DNA of 64,000 nucleotides. Origin: JAAXIE01 sp965204245. GTDB lineage: Bacteria > Chloroflexota > Dehalococcoidia > Lucifugimonadales > JAAXIE01. The position numbers and the translations under genes are program-made. The DNA lies in assembly GCA_965204245.1 (NCBI GenBank), contig CBDBED010000003.1:248001-312000 (forward strand), read 5' to 3'. The notes beneath the pieces were generated by a model. That model worked only from the letters and a program-made list of their open reading frames with translations. It was not told the DNA's origin and did no database searches. Position 1 is the first letter of the stretch. The number at the start of each line of letters is the position of its first letter. Positions 44,267 through 53,847 of the stretch are shown one piece after another.

Positions 44267-44753
44267 GGCTAATTGTCTCTTATGGGGGACAGTATGTCAA
44301 AGTCCTATGCCTCAGGACGTAGACCTTCGGCGTGGGGAGAGGAGTGCCGAGTTGCGGGGTTGGTGCTGGTATGGCGGGTCTGTTGCGTTGGTTACGGAGT
44401 GGTGAGCTATCCGGGTCACGCGGGTTCCCACCTTCGCGGGAACGACGGAAGAGGAGCGCGTGTTCATTCTGGGTGCGAAACAGCACCACGGCGTGGTCTC
44501 CAACTCGCGGGCCGTTTCCCGCGGGTTCGTACGCCGTGCCGAATTATCAGGGCCACGCCCGCTAATAAATGAGGCCCACCCAAACCACGCTAGATACTCC
44601 ATAGCACTCCGTCCAAGAGGCTTACTGAGGGAGACGCCTAAAGTCACATGGTCACTGTATCCCCTAGAGCGAATTATCGGAAGCCCGTCCGTCGTTGCTG
44701 CCACACTAGCCTTGACATAACACCAGACGCGCTCCGCACCATAGGAGGTGCGC
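44267..44753. other. Intergenic region with a REP-like palindrome
   Basis: No supportable gene. At 44421-44445 is a palindromic element (GTTCCCACCTTCGCGGGAAC) of the widespread CGGGTTCCC...GGGAACGA type that recurs in many bacterial genomes. TTGACA at 44712-44717 may be a -35 element for the downstream GYD gene, but no clear -10 follows at normal spacing. Confidence 0.45.
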
Positions 44754-44777
44754 ATGTTGCAGCACAATAATCTTTAA
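44754..44777 (+). promoter_or_regulatory. Seven-codon leader ORF with a strong SD before the GYD gene
   Basis: AGGAGGTGCGC precedes an ATG opening MLQHNNL and then TAA. The GYD-domain gene starts 20 bases after the stop with its own SD (GAGGTGAGG). The arrangement is like that in front of ugd. Confidence 0.4.
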
Positions 44778-44796
44778 TCTTTGCTTGAGGTGAGGC

Positions 44797-45075
44797 ATGG
44801 GGAAGTACATGTTGAGGGCTAATTATACGCAGGCGGGGTTGCAGGGGCTGATGAAGGAGGGAGGCTCTGGTCGAAGGCAGGCTCTGACGCAGGCAGTGGA
44901 GGGGGTGGGAGGCAAGCTGGAGGCTTTCTACTACGTGTTCGGCGACCGGGATTTGCTGATGATTGCAGATTGCCCCAATGACGCGGCTGCGGCTGCGGTT
45001 TCCTTGGCCGTGGGCGCGGCCGGAGCGCTGGAAGTGGATATCACAGTGCTGGTGGCAGCCCGAGGTTATCGATGA
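44797..45075 (+). CDS. GYD-domain protein
   Basis: This 92-residue ferredoxin-fold protein has KYMLRANYTQAGLQGLMKEG at the N-terminus and FYYVFGDRDLLMIADCPNDA in the middle. These match the GYD domain (the G-[YD]-x-D loop reads GDRD here). GYD proteins are small, probably dimeric and of unknown function; some lie near oxygenases. It stands alone here. Confidence 0.82.
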   Translation: MGKYMLRANYTQAGLQGLMKEGGSGRRQALTQAVEGVGGKLEAFYYVFGDRDLLMIADCPNDAAAAAVSLAVGAAGALEVDITVLVAARGYR

Positions 45076-45234
45076 GGCAGTGAAGCAGAGCGTACCATAC
45101 CGGCTGCCTGGGGCGTAGCCGGGGTCGGGGCGGTTGGGTGTAAGCCCCGCCGCCCCTCGTGAGTCGTAACGTCTAGGGCAAAGCCTTGGGGCGAGGGCGT
45201 ATTAGCTCCCGGTTGTTGGCGAGAGGCGGCTGCC

Positions 45235-45513
45235 TCACATGTCGAGGTGGGCCCAGGCCAGCGATTCGCGGGTTCTTTCGAGGGCCTTGTAGCCTGCCCA
45301 TCGCAAACGGACGGTCACGACACCGCCGATTGACCTGCGCTCCACGAATCCGGCGTCGTCGCAGAGGATGATGTGGGCGAGGACTATATTGTCGTCCTTG
45401 TTCTGCAGGGATGGGACATTAAGTATATCGATGACATTGATGTGCTCGTTTGCCTCTGTTGCATTTTCGAGGGCGGTGAGCAAATCAACGATGAGGGTGA
45501 GGTCCCGTTTCAT
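45235..45513 (-). CDS. DUF2513-family protein
   Basis: This 92-residue protein begins MKRDLTLIVDLLTALE and ends with AHIILCDDAGFVERRSIGG and VTVRLRWAGYKALE. That matches DUF2513, a winged-helix-like family common in phages and mobile elements. It starts behind AGGAGGATTGG. Its presence beside HigBA suggests a piece of mobile or phage origin, but no integrase is in view. Confidence 0.75.
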   Translation of the reverse strand: MKRDLTLIVDLLTALENATEANEHINVIDILNVPSLQNKDDNIVLAHIILCDDAGFVERRSIGGVVTVRLRWAGYKALERTRESLAWAHLDM

Positions 45514-45582
45514 TAACCAATCCTCCTCTTCTTCTTCCTAACCAAGACTTATCTCGTAACCGGTTCCTCGTATTCAGCTTAT

Positions 45583-46752
45583 TCATCCCCAGAGCTTTTG
45601 GCTGGCGAGTTGTGCCCCTTCGACCAAAGCTTCGAGCTTGGCCCACATGATGGAAGGATGGACACGAGGGGTAAAGGCGCCTTGGGAGAAGCCGCAATCG
45701 CTGCCAGCGAGGACGTTCTCGCGGCCGATGATGCGGGCATAGTTAGTGATGCGCTGGGCAATCAGTTCGGGGTGCTCCACGTGGTTGGTAGTGTGGGCGA
45801 TGACGCCGGGTATGAGGTACTTGCCGTCGGGCAGCTTGGTCGTCTCCCAGACCTCCCATTCGTGAGCATGGCGGGGGTTGGCGGCCTCGATGACATAGGC
45901 CCCGGCATTGACGCGCAGGATGATGTCCACGATGTCGCGCAGGGGGACATCGGTGGTGTGGGGGCCGTGCCAACTACCCCAGCACAGGTGGTAGCGGACG
46001 CGGTCTTGGGGTAGGCCTTCCAAGGCGTGGTTCAGGGCGTCAACGCGCAGTGTGGCAAACTTGCGGTACTCCTCGATGGTGGGGGCGGGATCCGGGTTGC
46101 CATACTGGGTTACGACCCGGGGGTCGTCGACTTGGAGGATGAAACCGGCATCGACGATAGCGCGGTACTCCTCCCGCATGGCCTCGGCAATGGCGGTTAG
46201 GAACTCCTCCTCGGTGGCGTAGTAGGCGTTGCGGCGCTGGAGTTCGATGGTGCCGGGAGCCACGGCAGGGAATGAAAGCCTCCTCGGGGACGAAGCGCTG
46301 CATGGCCCCCTTGAAGTTGTCGATGTCCTGCTGGACCAGTTCCTGGCCGCGGTAGCTGATGGGACTGGTGCAGACGACGGTTCCGATGGATGCGCCGCCG
46401 ATGTCGCGGTCATACTGCTCGTAGAAGTCGAGGAACCGCTGGCGGTCGCGGTAGGCGTTGCGCATGGACTGCTCTTCAGGGGCTTCGGGGTCGGGTTCGA
46501 AGCCGGAGAGGCGGTCGTGGACATAGTTGGAGAAGCTGCTCTTGGCATACTCGCCGTCGCTGGGCACGTCGATGCCAATTTCGCACTGGCGTCGGACCAC
46601 CCGCTGGATGGAATAGCGGATGAGGCTGGCGAAGCTGCTGCTGCGTCGTATGCCTGTCCGGACTCCTTGGCTCGCATGACGTCGATGATTTCCTGGGGGC
46701 GGGCGAGGGAGCCGACATGGGTGGTGAGGATGCGGGTGGAGCTGTTTTTCAT
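45583..46752 (-). pseudogene. Cobalamin-independent methionine synthase-like gene with two cancelling frameshifts
   Basis: N- and C-terminal parts share one frame, while about 370 bases between 46640 and 46270 read sensibly only in another. Joined, the protein runs from STRILTTHVGSLARPQEIID through FASLIRYSIQ and EIGIDVPSDGEYAKSSFSNY to RYHLCWGSWHGPH and ENVLAGSDCGF. It is a short MetE C-terminal-domain homologue with the zinc Cys in GSDCG. The first shift is a TTT run one base short, the second an extra T after ATTCCC. The start ATG 46752 follows AGGAGAAGG. It may be functional if these are sequence errors. Confidence 0.75.
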
Positions 46753-46796
46753 TGGCCTTCTCCTGATTGTCTGTTTATGAGGACCGGACTTTCCCC

Positions 46797-49699
46797 TTAT
46801 CCCACGGCGTCGCGCAGGACTTCGATGATGTGGCGGGCGCGTCGGCCTGTTCCTGACTCGACCTGCTGGCGGCAGGAGACGCCGGAGACGGCCACCTCCC
46901 AAGAGTCGTCTTTGGCGCGGACGGCAGGGAAGAGGGTCATGTCGCCGATGGACATGGAGATGTCGTAGTGCTCCTTTTCGTAGCCGAAAGCACCGGCCAT
47001 ACCGCAGCAGCCAGCGTTGACATCCTCCACTTGGTACTTGGGGGGCAGGCGGAGCATCGCGGGTCGCCGTGCCGGTGCCGGACTAGGGCTTTCTGGTGGC
47101 AATGCCCGTGGAAAAGGACTTTCTTCCTGGCTAGGTTGAAGTCGAGGCCCAAGGTCGTCGGACCCGGCGAGCTTGGACAGGAACTCGTCGATGAGATAGC
47201 TGTTGCGGGCGACGGCGTAGCCGACTTTTCGCCCGGTACGAGTTCTGGGTACTCATCGCGTAGGGAGAGGAGGCAGCTTGGCTCGCAGCCGATTATCGGG
47301 CGTGCCTTTCTGGGCGTGTTCGTACAGGGCTTCGACGTTTTGGCGGGCGTTCTCAGCGGCCTTGGCCATGAGACCCTTGGAGAGCATTGGACGCCCGCAG
47401 CACACGGGATTGGCGAGGACTACCTTGAAGCCCGCCAGTTCGAGGACCTCGGTGGCGGCGATGCCGATGGACGTGTAGTTGTAGTTCATGTAGGTGTCGT
47501 TGAACAGGACGACTTCCCCGCGAATGCCGCTGCCGAGGGAACGGTGCTTGCGGAACCATGCAGGGAAAGGTGGGACGGGCGAAGGTGGGAGGTTGGCGCT
47601 TGGCTTCGACGCCTAGCAATGAGTGAAGGAGACGCTTGCTGAGGCGGTTGCCGGTCATCCAGTTGGAGACGGGGGCGAAGCGGCAAGCCCAGCGGCTGAG
47701 GGTGTTGACGTTGGCGAAGAAGCGGGCGCGGAGAGAGAGACCGTTGGCTTGGGTGTACTTGTCGAGGAACTCATACTTCAGCTTGGCCATGTCGACGCCG
47801 GAAGGGCACTCGGCCTTGCAGCCCTTGCACTCAAGGCAGAGGTCCATGGCCTCATAAAGGCGCTTGCTGGTGAGGGTCTCCTTGGGCAGAGCCCCCGACA
47901 GGACGGCCCGGAGGAGATTTGCGCGTCCACGGGTGGAGTGCTCTTCCTCGCGGGTGACCATGTAGGAGGGACACATGGTGCCCTCGGTCTTTCGGCAGGC
48001 ACCCATGCCGTTGCACTGCTCCACGGCCCCGGCGAAGTTGGTGTCGGCAGAGAAGTCGAGGGTGACGTTGGGGCTGGTGGCTTGGTAGGCGGTGCCGAAG
48101 CGCAGGTTCTCGGTGAGACCGGGGGTGTCGATGATCTTGCCCGGGTTCATGATGCCCTTGGGGTCGAAGACACGCTTGACCTGCCGGAAGGCGTCATAAA
48201 TCTGGGGCCCGAACATCTTCTCGGTGAACACGCCACGGACGATGCCGTCGCCGTGCTCTCCGCTCAGGGAGCCGCCGAATTCGAGAACAAGGTCGCTGAC
48301 CGCCTCGGCAATGGACACCATGCGGTCGATGCCCTGCTGGTCTTTGAGGCTGACCAGTGGACGGATGTGAAGGCAACCGACGCTGGCATGGCCGTAGTAG
48401 CCAGCCTCGGTGTTGTGGTAGCGGACGACCTCTTGGAACCGCCGGACATACTCGCCGAGGCGGTCCGGGTCCACTGCGGTGTCTTCCACGTAGGGCAGGG
48501 GCTTGGCATCGCCGTGGACGCTCATGAGCAGGCCGAGGCCAGCGCGCCGTATGGCCCAGACGTTGGCCTGCTGGCTGGTGTCGGTCATGTTCACCGATGC
48601 ATAGGCCAGCCGCGCGTGGCCCATGCGGGACTTCAGGTCTTCCAGCTTGGAGCGCAGCTCTTCCTCGGACTCGCCGTAGAACTCCACCAGCAACAGGGAG
48701 TCCGGCTCGCCTTCCAGAAAGCTCATGTTGCGGGCGAAACCCAGGGACTCGCGGCACCGGTCCAGCATCATGCGGTCAACGAGTTCCACGGCCGAGGGGT
48801 CGTGTTCGAGGATGGGGATGGTGGCCTCGCAGGCCCGGACAAGGTCCTGAAAATGCACCACGGCCAGCCCGCGCATGACAGGTCCTCGGGACGAGGTTGA
48901 TTTTGGCTTCGGTGACAGCGCAGAGGGTGCCCTCGGAGCCGACCACCATGCGGGCCATATTCATTGGCCCGTCCCCGAAAAAGTCCTCGAGGTTGTACCC
49001 GCTGACGCGCCGAATCACCTTGGGATAGCGGGCCTCGATCTCATCGCGGTTGGCTTGCGAGATTTCGGTGACGCCACGATAGATTTGGGATTCAAGGGTG
49101 TCCCCCGACAGCTTGCCTTCCAGTTCCGCGGCATCGATGCGCCCAAAATGGGCCCGGCTGCCGTCGGAGAGGACGGTCTGTACCTCCATGATGTGGTCGA
49201 CGGTCTTGCCGTAGATAACAGAGTGGGAGCCGCAAGTGTTGTTGCCAATGCCACCGCCGACGCAGGCGCGGTTGGAAGTAGTCGGGTCGGGGGCGTAGTG
49301 GTAGCCGTGCTGGTATAGCTGGCGGTTGAGGTGGTCTAGCACGATACCGGGCTGCACCCGGGCCCAGCCTTCCTCGGAGTTGACCTCGAGCACTTGGTTC
49401 ATGTGCTTGCTGAAATCAAGGACCAAGCCGGTATTGACCCCCTGCCCGGCGAGGCTGGTGCCACCGCACCGGGGAAGGATGGGAACGCCGTGCTTGGCGG
49501 CGACTTCTATGGTGGCCTGAACGTCGTCAGCGTTACGGGGAATGACCACGCCAATGGGCTTCATCTGGTAAATGGAAGCGTCCGTGCTGTACAGAACGCG
49601 GGAGAAGTCGTCGAACCTTACGTCGCCAGCGATGCGCTGTTGGAGTTCGTGCTGGAGCGTTGCGGTGTCGGCGTTGCGGGAAGCGATGGCCGTAGCCAT
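46797..49699 (-). pseudogene. FAD-linked oxidase/Fe-S protein (GlcD-GlcF type fusion) broken by several frameshifts
   Basis: The gene starts at ATG 49699 with a PCMH FAD domain (PRCGGTSLAGQGVNTGLVLD, GGIGNNTCGSHS). After a shift near 48890 comes the FAD-oxidase C domain and two 4Fe-4S motifs (CNGMGACRKTEGTMCPSY and CLECKGCKAECPSG). Further shifts near 47540, 47250, 47150 and 47090 split two CCG domains (VCCGRPMLSKG, HGHCHQKA, AGCCGMAGAFGYE). The rebuilt enzyme of about 970 residues would oxidise a 2-hydroxy acid such as glycolate or D-lactate and pass electrons on. All expected motifs remain, which favours recent damage or sequence error. Confidence 0.8.
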
Positions 49700-49803
49700 G
49701 GGGGGTTCCTCCTGCTGAGAGGCGCCTTGGGCCGATGGTGGCTTGCGCTCAGAATGTAGCCTAAAGCGGGAGGGGTATCAACTGAGGGGGGGTCAAACGC
49801 GGA

Positions 49804-50229
49804 TTACATGGAGGAAGCGTCGTCTCCTCCGCAGAGACCAAACCCGTCAGTCTGCTGTCCAGAGGTTACAAGCTGGCCGTTGTGTTGCATGGCCGTGGCG
49901 AGTAGCACAGCATCCGGTATCTGCCGATAACCTTGCACCTGGGCCGCGAGCATATGAGGAAGGTCGACGATAGACTGGTTTAGTGGCCAAAACCTGTGTG
50001 ACCCCATGCCTATCAACTCTCTAAGGAGGATAATCGCAGCTGTCAGAGTAACTCTGTATTGCACTGCCAAGGGGTTGCAAGATATACGGAGGAACCCGGA
50101 TTCGGTCATGGCACACGTTGCCCAATCCCGTTTCCCATGCATTTCGAACCAGGAAAGAGAAGATTCGTGGTAGGGGTGGTTAGGCCAGGCCAAGGCGATG
50201 AGTACGTTCACGTCCGGCAGGACGGTCAC
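49804..50229 (-). CDS. vapC: PIN-domain toxin (VapC-like)
   Basis: The 141-residue protein has PIN-domain acidic residues at Asp6 (VLPDVNVLIAL), Glu43 (AMTESGFLR) and Asp106 (RQIPDAVLLATA). The fourth position, usually D in a VT(F/L)D motif, reads LVTSGQQTD, so the last acidic residue is shifted or missing. PIN toxins cleave tRNA or rRNA. Its start overlaps the stop of the antitoxin gene by four bases. Confidence 0.85.
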   Translation of the reverse strand: MTVLPDVNVLIALAWPNHPYHESSLSWFEMHGKRDWATCAMTESGFLRISCNPLAVQYRVTLTAAIILLRELIGMGSHRFWPLNQSIVDLPHMLAAQVQGYRQIPDAVLLATAMQHNGQLVTSGQQTDGFGLCGGDDASSM

Positions 50230-50453
50230 GGCCAGTTGTCGAGGGCCCGGTATATGTCTTCACTGGTGATGGGTCGAGCGTTAGGGTCCACGCGGAATAC
50301 GCCTGGCTTGCTCGGATCGGGAATGGCAGGAGGATAGTCAAAACCGCGTCGCGCAAGCTCCGAGATTGCGGCGCCCAAGCTCATGCCTTTGGTTCGTGCA
50401 AACTCTCGCGCAGCCGCCAGCACATCGTCGTCAATCGTTAACGTAGTCCTCAT
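50226..50453 (-). CDS. vapB: Ribbon-helix-helix antitoxin (VapB-like)
   Basis: From ATG 50453 the protein has 75 residues. MRTTLTIDDDVLAAAREFA and MSLGAAISELARRG form the ribbon-helix-helix DNA-binding domain; the C-terminal half (FRVDPNARPITSEDIY) is the toxin-binding tail. It should neutralise the adjacent PIN toxin and repress the operon. Confidence 0.87.
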   Translation of the reverse strand: MRTTLTIDDDVLAAAREFARTKGMSLGAAISELARRGFDYPPAIPDPSKPGVFRVDPNARPITSEDIYRALDNWP

Positions 50454-50588
50454 AGTCTCATCATCGCATCGCCCCATAGTGTCGTCAACTGAGCGGATAG
50501 CAACCGTAGTCTACGGAAAGGTATGCTGTTGTTGACCCCTCCCTCGTCCAATGCTAGCGTGCCCTCACCCCTCCAAGGTGGCTGAAAT

Positions 50589-51518
50589 ATGGAGCCTCCA
50601 CGCATCGTCGTACTCGGCGGCATCAACATGGACCTAGTGGCCACCGTCGGGCGTTTCCCCGTCCCGGGAGAGACGGTGGTCGGACGGGCTTTCACCACCT
50701 ACTCCGGAGGCAAAGGCGCGAATCAGGCCGTTGCGGCCTCACGCTTGGGGGCTGCGGTCAGCATGGTGGGCCGCGTGGGGGATGACGCGTTCGGTCATCA
50801 GTTGCGACACGGGCTGGCCGTTGAGGGCGTTGATGTTTCCGGAGTCGGCGTCGAGTCCGGTTCCCCCTCCGGGATCGCCGTCATCCTGGTAGATGCCTCG
50901 GCACAGAACCAGATCGTGCAGGTGTGGGGAGCCAACCAGCGCTGTGGAACTGAAGAAGTCCAGGGTGTGCGCCAAGCGCTGGCAGGCGCGTCTGTCCTGA
51001 TGTTGCAACTGGAAGCTCCCGTGGAAGTGTCCTTCAGGGCTGCCGAGGTCGCGCGTGCCCGCGGGTGCCTCGTAATCCTGGACCCCGCGCCAGCCCCGTC
51101 AGGGGGCCTTCCTCAGGACTTCTACAGCCTCTGCGATTGCATCACGCCCAACGAAACGGAAGCACAGGCACTGGTGGGATTCGACGTCTCGGACGTTGAC
51201 TCTGCCCGTCGCGCGGCTGAGGAGTTGGTGAATCGCGGGGCAAAGGCAGCGGTAATCAAGATGGGCGCGCGCGGGGCCTTCTACTTATCTCCGGAGGAGA
51301 GGGGCCATGCGCCCGCCTTCCCGGTCAATGCGATCGACACGGTGGCAGCGGGTGACGCTTTCAACGCGGGACTGGCGGTGGCTTTGGCCGAGGGGCGTGG
51401 CCTGGAGGACGCGGCGTGTTGGGGTGCTGCTGCCGGTGCGGTTGCGGTCACGCGCATTGGGGCGCAGGACGCGATGCCGGGGAGGGTTGAGGTGGAGGCG
51501 CTGCTGCGAGGCGCATGA
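50589..51518 (+). CDS. rbsK: Ribokinase-like PfkB-family sugar kinase
   Basis: This 309-residue kinase has VVLGGINMDLVATVGRFPVP at the start, YSGGKGANQAVAASRLG (sugar binding) and IDTVAAGDAFNAGLAVAL with catalytic Asp in the anion hole. Family usage reads D-T-x-G-A-G-D; here the Gly is Ala (DTVAAGD). It most likely phosphorylates ribose, though related sugars or nucleosides are possible. No ribose transporter is adjacent. Confidence 0.85.
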   Translation: MEPPRIVVLGGINMDLVATVGRFPVPGETVVGRAFTTYSGGKGANQAVAASRLGAAVSMVGRVGDDAFGHQLRHGLAVEGVDVSGVGVESGSPSGIAVILVDASAQNQIVQVWGANQRCGTEEVQGVRQALAGASVLMLQLEAPVEVSFRAAEVARARGCLVILDPAPAPSGGLPQDFYSLCDCITPNETEAQALVGFDVSDVDSARRAAEELVNRGAKAAVIKMGARGAFYLSPEERGHAPAFPVNAIDTVAAGDAFNAGLAVALAEGRGLEDAACWGAAAGAVAVTRIGAQDAMPGRVEVEALLRGA

Positions 51519-51593
51519 GGCGGTGTGCTGCCTTCCCCAATCTCAGAGCCGATGCTATTCTGTATTTACGCCGCGTCTGTTGGAGTTCCGAAG

Positions 51594-51872
51594 ATGGATG
51601 TTAAGAAAAAGAGGCTCACACTGGACTTGGATCCTGAACTGCAACGCCGATTGAAGTCGGTGGCAGCCCTCAAGGGTGTGAGCATGCGGCAGTATTGTCA
51701 GTCTGCTATTGAAAAGGAACTGGCGAGGGAAGAGGCAGTTGAGGTGGTGAACCCACCTTTTGACATAAGCAAACTGGTAGCACGCAGGGAAGAGATCTTT
51801 CAGGGCAGAACTTTGCCGGGTGACTCCACCGAGTTCATTCGGGAGGCTCGGCAATCCAGTTCGGGACTGTAG
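51594..51872 (+). CDS. Ribbon-helix-helix antitoxin of a second PIN module
   Basis: The ATG 51594 (with GGAG upstream) gives 92 residues. KKKRLTLDLDPELQRRLKSV and GVSMRQYCQSAIEKELA form the DNA-binding part, and the tail is predicted to bind the toxin. The PIN-domain gene follows within 30 bases. Confidence 0.78.
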   Translation: MDVKKKRLTLDLDPELQRRLKSVAALKGVSMRQYCQSAIEKELAREEAVEVVNPPFDISKLVARREEIFQGRTLPGDSTEFIREARQSSSGL

Positions 51873-51898
51873 GAGACCTCGTCGTTCCGGACGCCAGC

Positions 51899-52309
51899 GT
51901 GGTGACGAAGTGGCTGGTCAAGGAGGAGGGGTCGGATGCGGCCCTCGGTCTCGCCCAGTTCTGGCGTAGCCAAGCTATTAGGCCAGTGGCACCGCAATTC
52001 ATGGTGCTTGAAGTAGCCAATGCCTTGCATAAGAGGATATTAAGGGGAGAGTTGGGCGTATCTGACGCAGCGCGCTTGCTGGAGGACTTGCTTGCCTCTG
52101 GCATCGAGCTACGCGATAGCCCAGAACTTCTCCATAGGACCTTGGAGCTGTCCAATCAACTCAACCAGGGAGCCGTATACGACTCCCATTATCTGGCGTT
52201 GGCCGAGAGCCTCAACTGCGACCTCTGGACTGCCGACAGGCGATTCTTCAGAGCCGCCTTTCCCGTTGCTCCCCACGTTCGTCTACTGGCTGAGTTCGTT
52301 GCCTCATAG
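51899..52309 (+). CDS. PIN-domain toxin of a second module; start uncertain
   Basis: The listed GTG at 51899 is the first standard start codon, but it lies just after the conserved first Asp (VVPDASVV, encoded from 51881). Translation must therefore begin farther upstream, where no ATG, GTG or TTG is in frame. A non-standard start (the ATC near 51851 for example) or an indel are the options. Further acidic residues are present in MVLEVANAL, VYDSHYLALAE and LWTADRRF, so the catalytic set is complete if the upstream Asp is included. Confidence 0.8.
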   Translation: MVTKWLVKEEGSDAALGLAQFWRSQAIRPVAPQFMVLEVANALHKRILRGELGVSDAARLLEDLLASGIELRDSPELLHRTLELSNQLNQGAVYDSHYLALAESLNCDLWTADRRFFRAAFPVAPHVRLLAEFVAS

Positions 52310-52363
52310 TAGGAGCCGGACTCACACCAACCCCCACAGTACCCGCTCACTGGCGGCGCGGCG

Positions 52364-52864
52364 ATGATGCACGGCGACCAGTACTGCTCCAACTGCGGCT
52401 CCACCCTCGAAATCCGATCGTTGGAGGGCAAGGAGCGCCCCGTCTGTAGCAAGTGCGGGCGCGTGGTGTATTACGACCCCAAGGTGTCCACCGTCTGCTT
52501 GGTGGCGCGGGATGGCAAGGTGCTCTTCATAAAGCGCGGCAATGAGCCGGGGTACGGGCTGTGGAGTTTGCCCGGAGGGTATGTGGACCGCGGCGAGGTC
52601 GTGGAGAAGGCGGCTGCCCGTGAGGTGTTCGAGGAGACGGGTCTGGAGGTCGAGATCGGACGCCTGTTGGGCGTCTTTTCTGAGGAGGGGCGTCCCGTAA
52701 TCCTCGTGGCCTACGAAGCCCGAGAGAACGGCGGCACGCTGGCCCCAGGCTCAGAGGCACTGGAGTTGGGGTTCTTTGCGCCCGACGCTTTGCCTCCCAT
52801 TGCGTTCCCGCGAGATACCCACCTGTTGGAGTTATGGGAGCAGGGCAGGGCCCCGTCACGGTAG
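52364..52864 (+). CDS. Nudix hydrolase with N-terminal zinc ribbon
   Basis: The 166-residue protein begins with a zinc ribbon (CSNCG at 8-12, CSKCG at 28-32) followed by a Nudix fold with the box GGYVDRGEVVEKAAAREVFE and ETGLEV. The zinc ribbon plus Nudix arrangement is shared by NudC-like NADH pyrophosphatases and a shorter ADP-ribose/NAD group. It hydrolyses a nucleoside diphosphate-linked compound, which one is unknown. It starts behind no clear SD. Confidence 0.87.
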   Translation: MMHGDQYCSNCGSTLEIRSLEGKERPVCSKCGRVVYYDPKVSTVCLVARDGKVLFIKRGNEPGYGLWSLPGGYVDRGEVVEKAAAREVFEETGLEVEIGRLLGVFSEEGRPVILVAYEARENGGTLAPGSEALELGFFAPDALPPIAFPRDTHLLELWEQGRAPSR

Positions 52865-52877
52865 TCCCCTCCTCTGC

Positions 52878-52906
52878 TTGACACTATATCTGTGTCCCAA
52901 CATAAT
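52878..52906 (+). promoter_or_regulatory. Sigma-70 type promoter for the hydroxyacid dehydrogenase-sucCD operon
   Basis: TTGACA at 52878-52883, a 17-base spacer, then CATAAT at 52901-52906. The first start codon of the operon is 45 bases downstream. Confidence 0.7.
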
Positions 52907-52950
52907 CGGCCCATTGTCAATCGGCCCGAAGTTGGCGATTGGAGGCGGCC

Positions 52951-53844
52951 GTGGCCCAAGTGGGCTTCATAGGTTTGGGAATCATGGGCAAGCCCATGGC
53001 CCGCAACCTCATCAATGCGGGCTACTCGCTGGTGGTGCATGACCACAAGCAGGGGCCCATGCAGGAGTTGGCGGCCGAGGGCGCGGAGATGGCCCAGTCC
53101 TGCCGGCAGGCTTCCGAGGGCTGCGAAGTCATCATCACCATGCTGCCCGACTCCGCCAATTCCGAGGACGCCATCCTTGGGCACCACGGCGTGCTGGAAG
53201 GCGCCCCGGCTGGCTCCACCATCATCGACATGAGCTCCATCAACCCCTTGGTGAGCCAGAAAATAGCTGCCGAGGCCGCCAAGCACAACGTGGAGATGCT
53301 CGATGCTCCCGTCAGCGGCGGCGAACCGGGGGCTATTGCTGGCACCCTCGCCATCATGGTGGGGGGCAACGAAGAAATATTCCAGAAACACGAAGAGCTT
53401 CTGCACGTAATGGGCCGCAGCGTGGTGCGTGTTGGCGAGGTTGGCGCAGGGAACGTGGTCAAGGTAGCCAACCAGATGATCGTCGCCGCCAACATTGAGG
53501 TCATCGGCGAGGCCCTGACTCTGGCGCAGAAAGCGGGTATCGACCCCAAGGTGGTGTTCGAAGCCATACGCGGTGGCTTGGCAGGCAGCAATGCCCTCGA
53601 AGCCAAGGCCCCCATGATGATGGACCGCAACTTCCGCCCCGGCTTCCGCATGCGGCTGCACCAGAAGGACCTGAACAACGCCATGGCCACTGCAAGAGAC
53701 TTGGGCGTGCCGGTGCCCGTTACCAGCCTGTTGCAGCAGATATTGGGAGCCTTGGTGAATGACGGCAAGGGCGACCTCGACCACGCGGCCATTGCCCAGT
53801 TCATCGAAGGCATGGCCCACACAGAGATCAGGACCCAGTCCTAG
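52951..53844 (+). CDS. Beta-hydroxyacid dehydrogenase (GarR/HIBADH family)
   Basis: GTG 52951 has GGAGG five bases upstream, and a TTG at 52939 overlaps that SD, so the GTG is the likely start (297 residues). VGFIGLGIMGKPMARNL is the NAD-binding motif, DAPVSGGEPGAIAGTL the substrate loop, and Lys in GAGNVVKVANQMIV the catalytic residue. Family members reduce tartronate semialdehyde or oxidise 3-hydroxyisobutyrate. The gene abuts sucC (3-base gap), which suggests a pathway that feeds an acid into CoA-ester metabolism. Confidence 0.85.
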   Translation: MAQVGFIGLGIMGKPMARNLINAGYSLVVHDHKQGPMQELAAEGAEMAQSCRQASEGCEVIITMLPDSANSEDAILGHHGVLEGAPAGSTIIDMSSINPLVSQKIAAEAAKHNVEMLDAPVSGGEPGAIAGTLAIMVGGNEEIFQKHEELLHVMGRSVVRVGEVGAGNVVKVANQMIVAANIEVIGEALTLAQKAGIDPKVVFEAIRGGLAGSNALEAKAPMMMDRNFRPGFRMRLHQKDLNNAMATARDLGVPVPVTSLLQQILGALVNDGKGDLDHAAIAQFIEGMAHTEIRTQS

Positions 53845-53847
53845 CCC

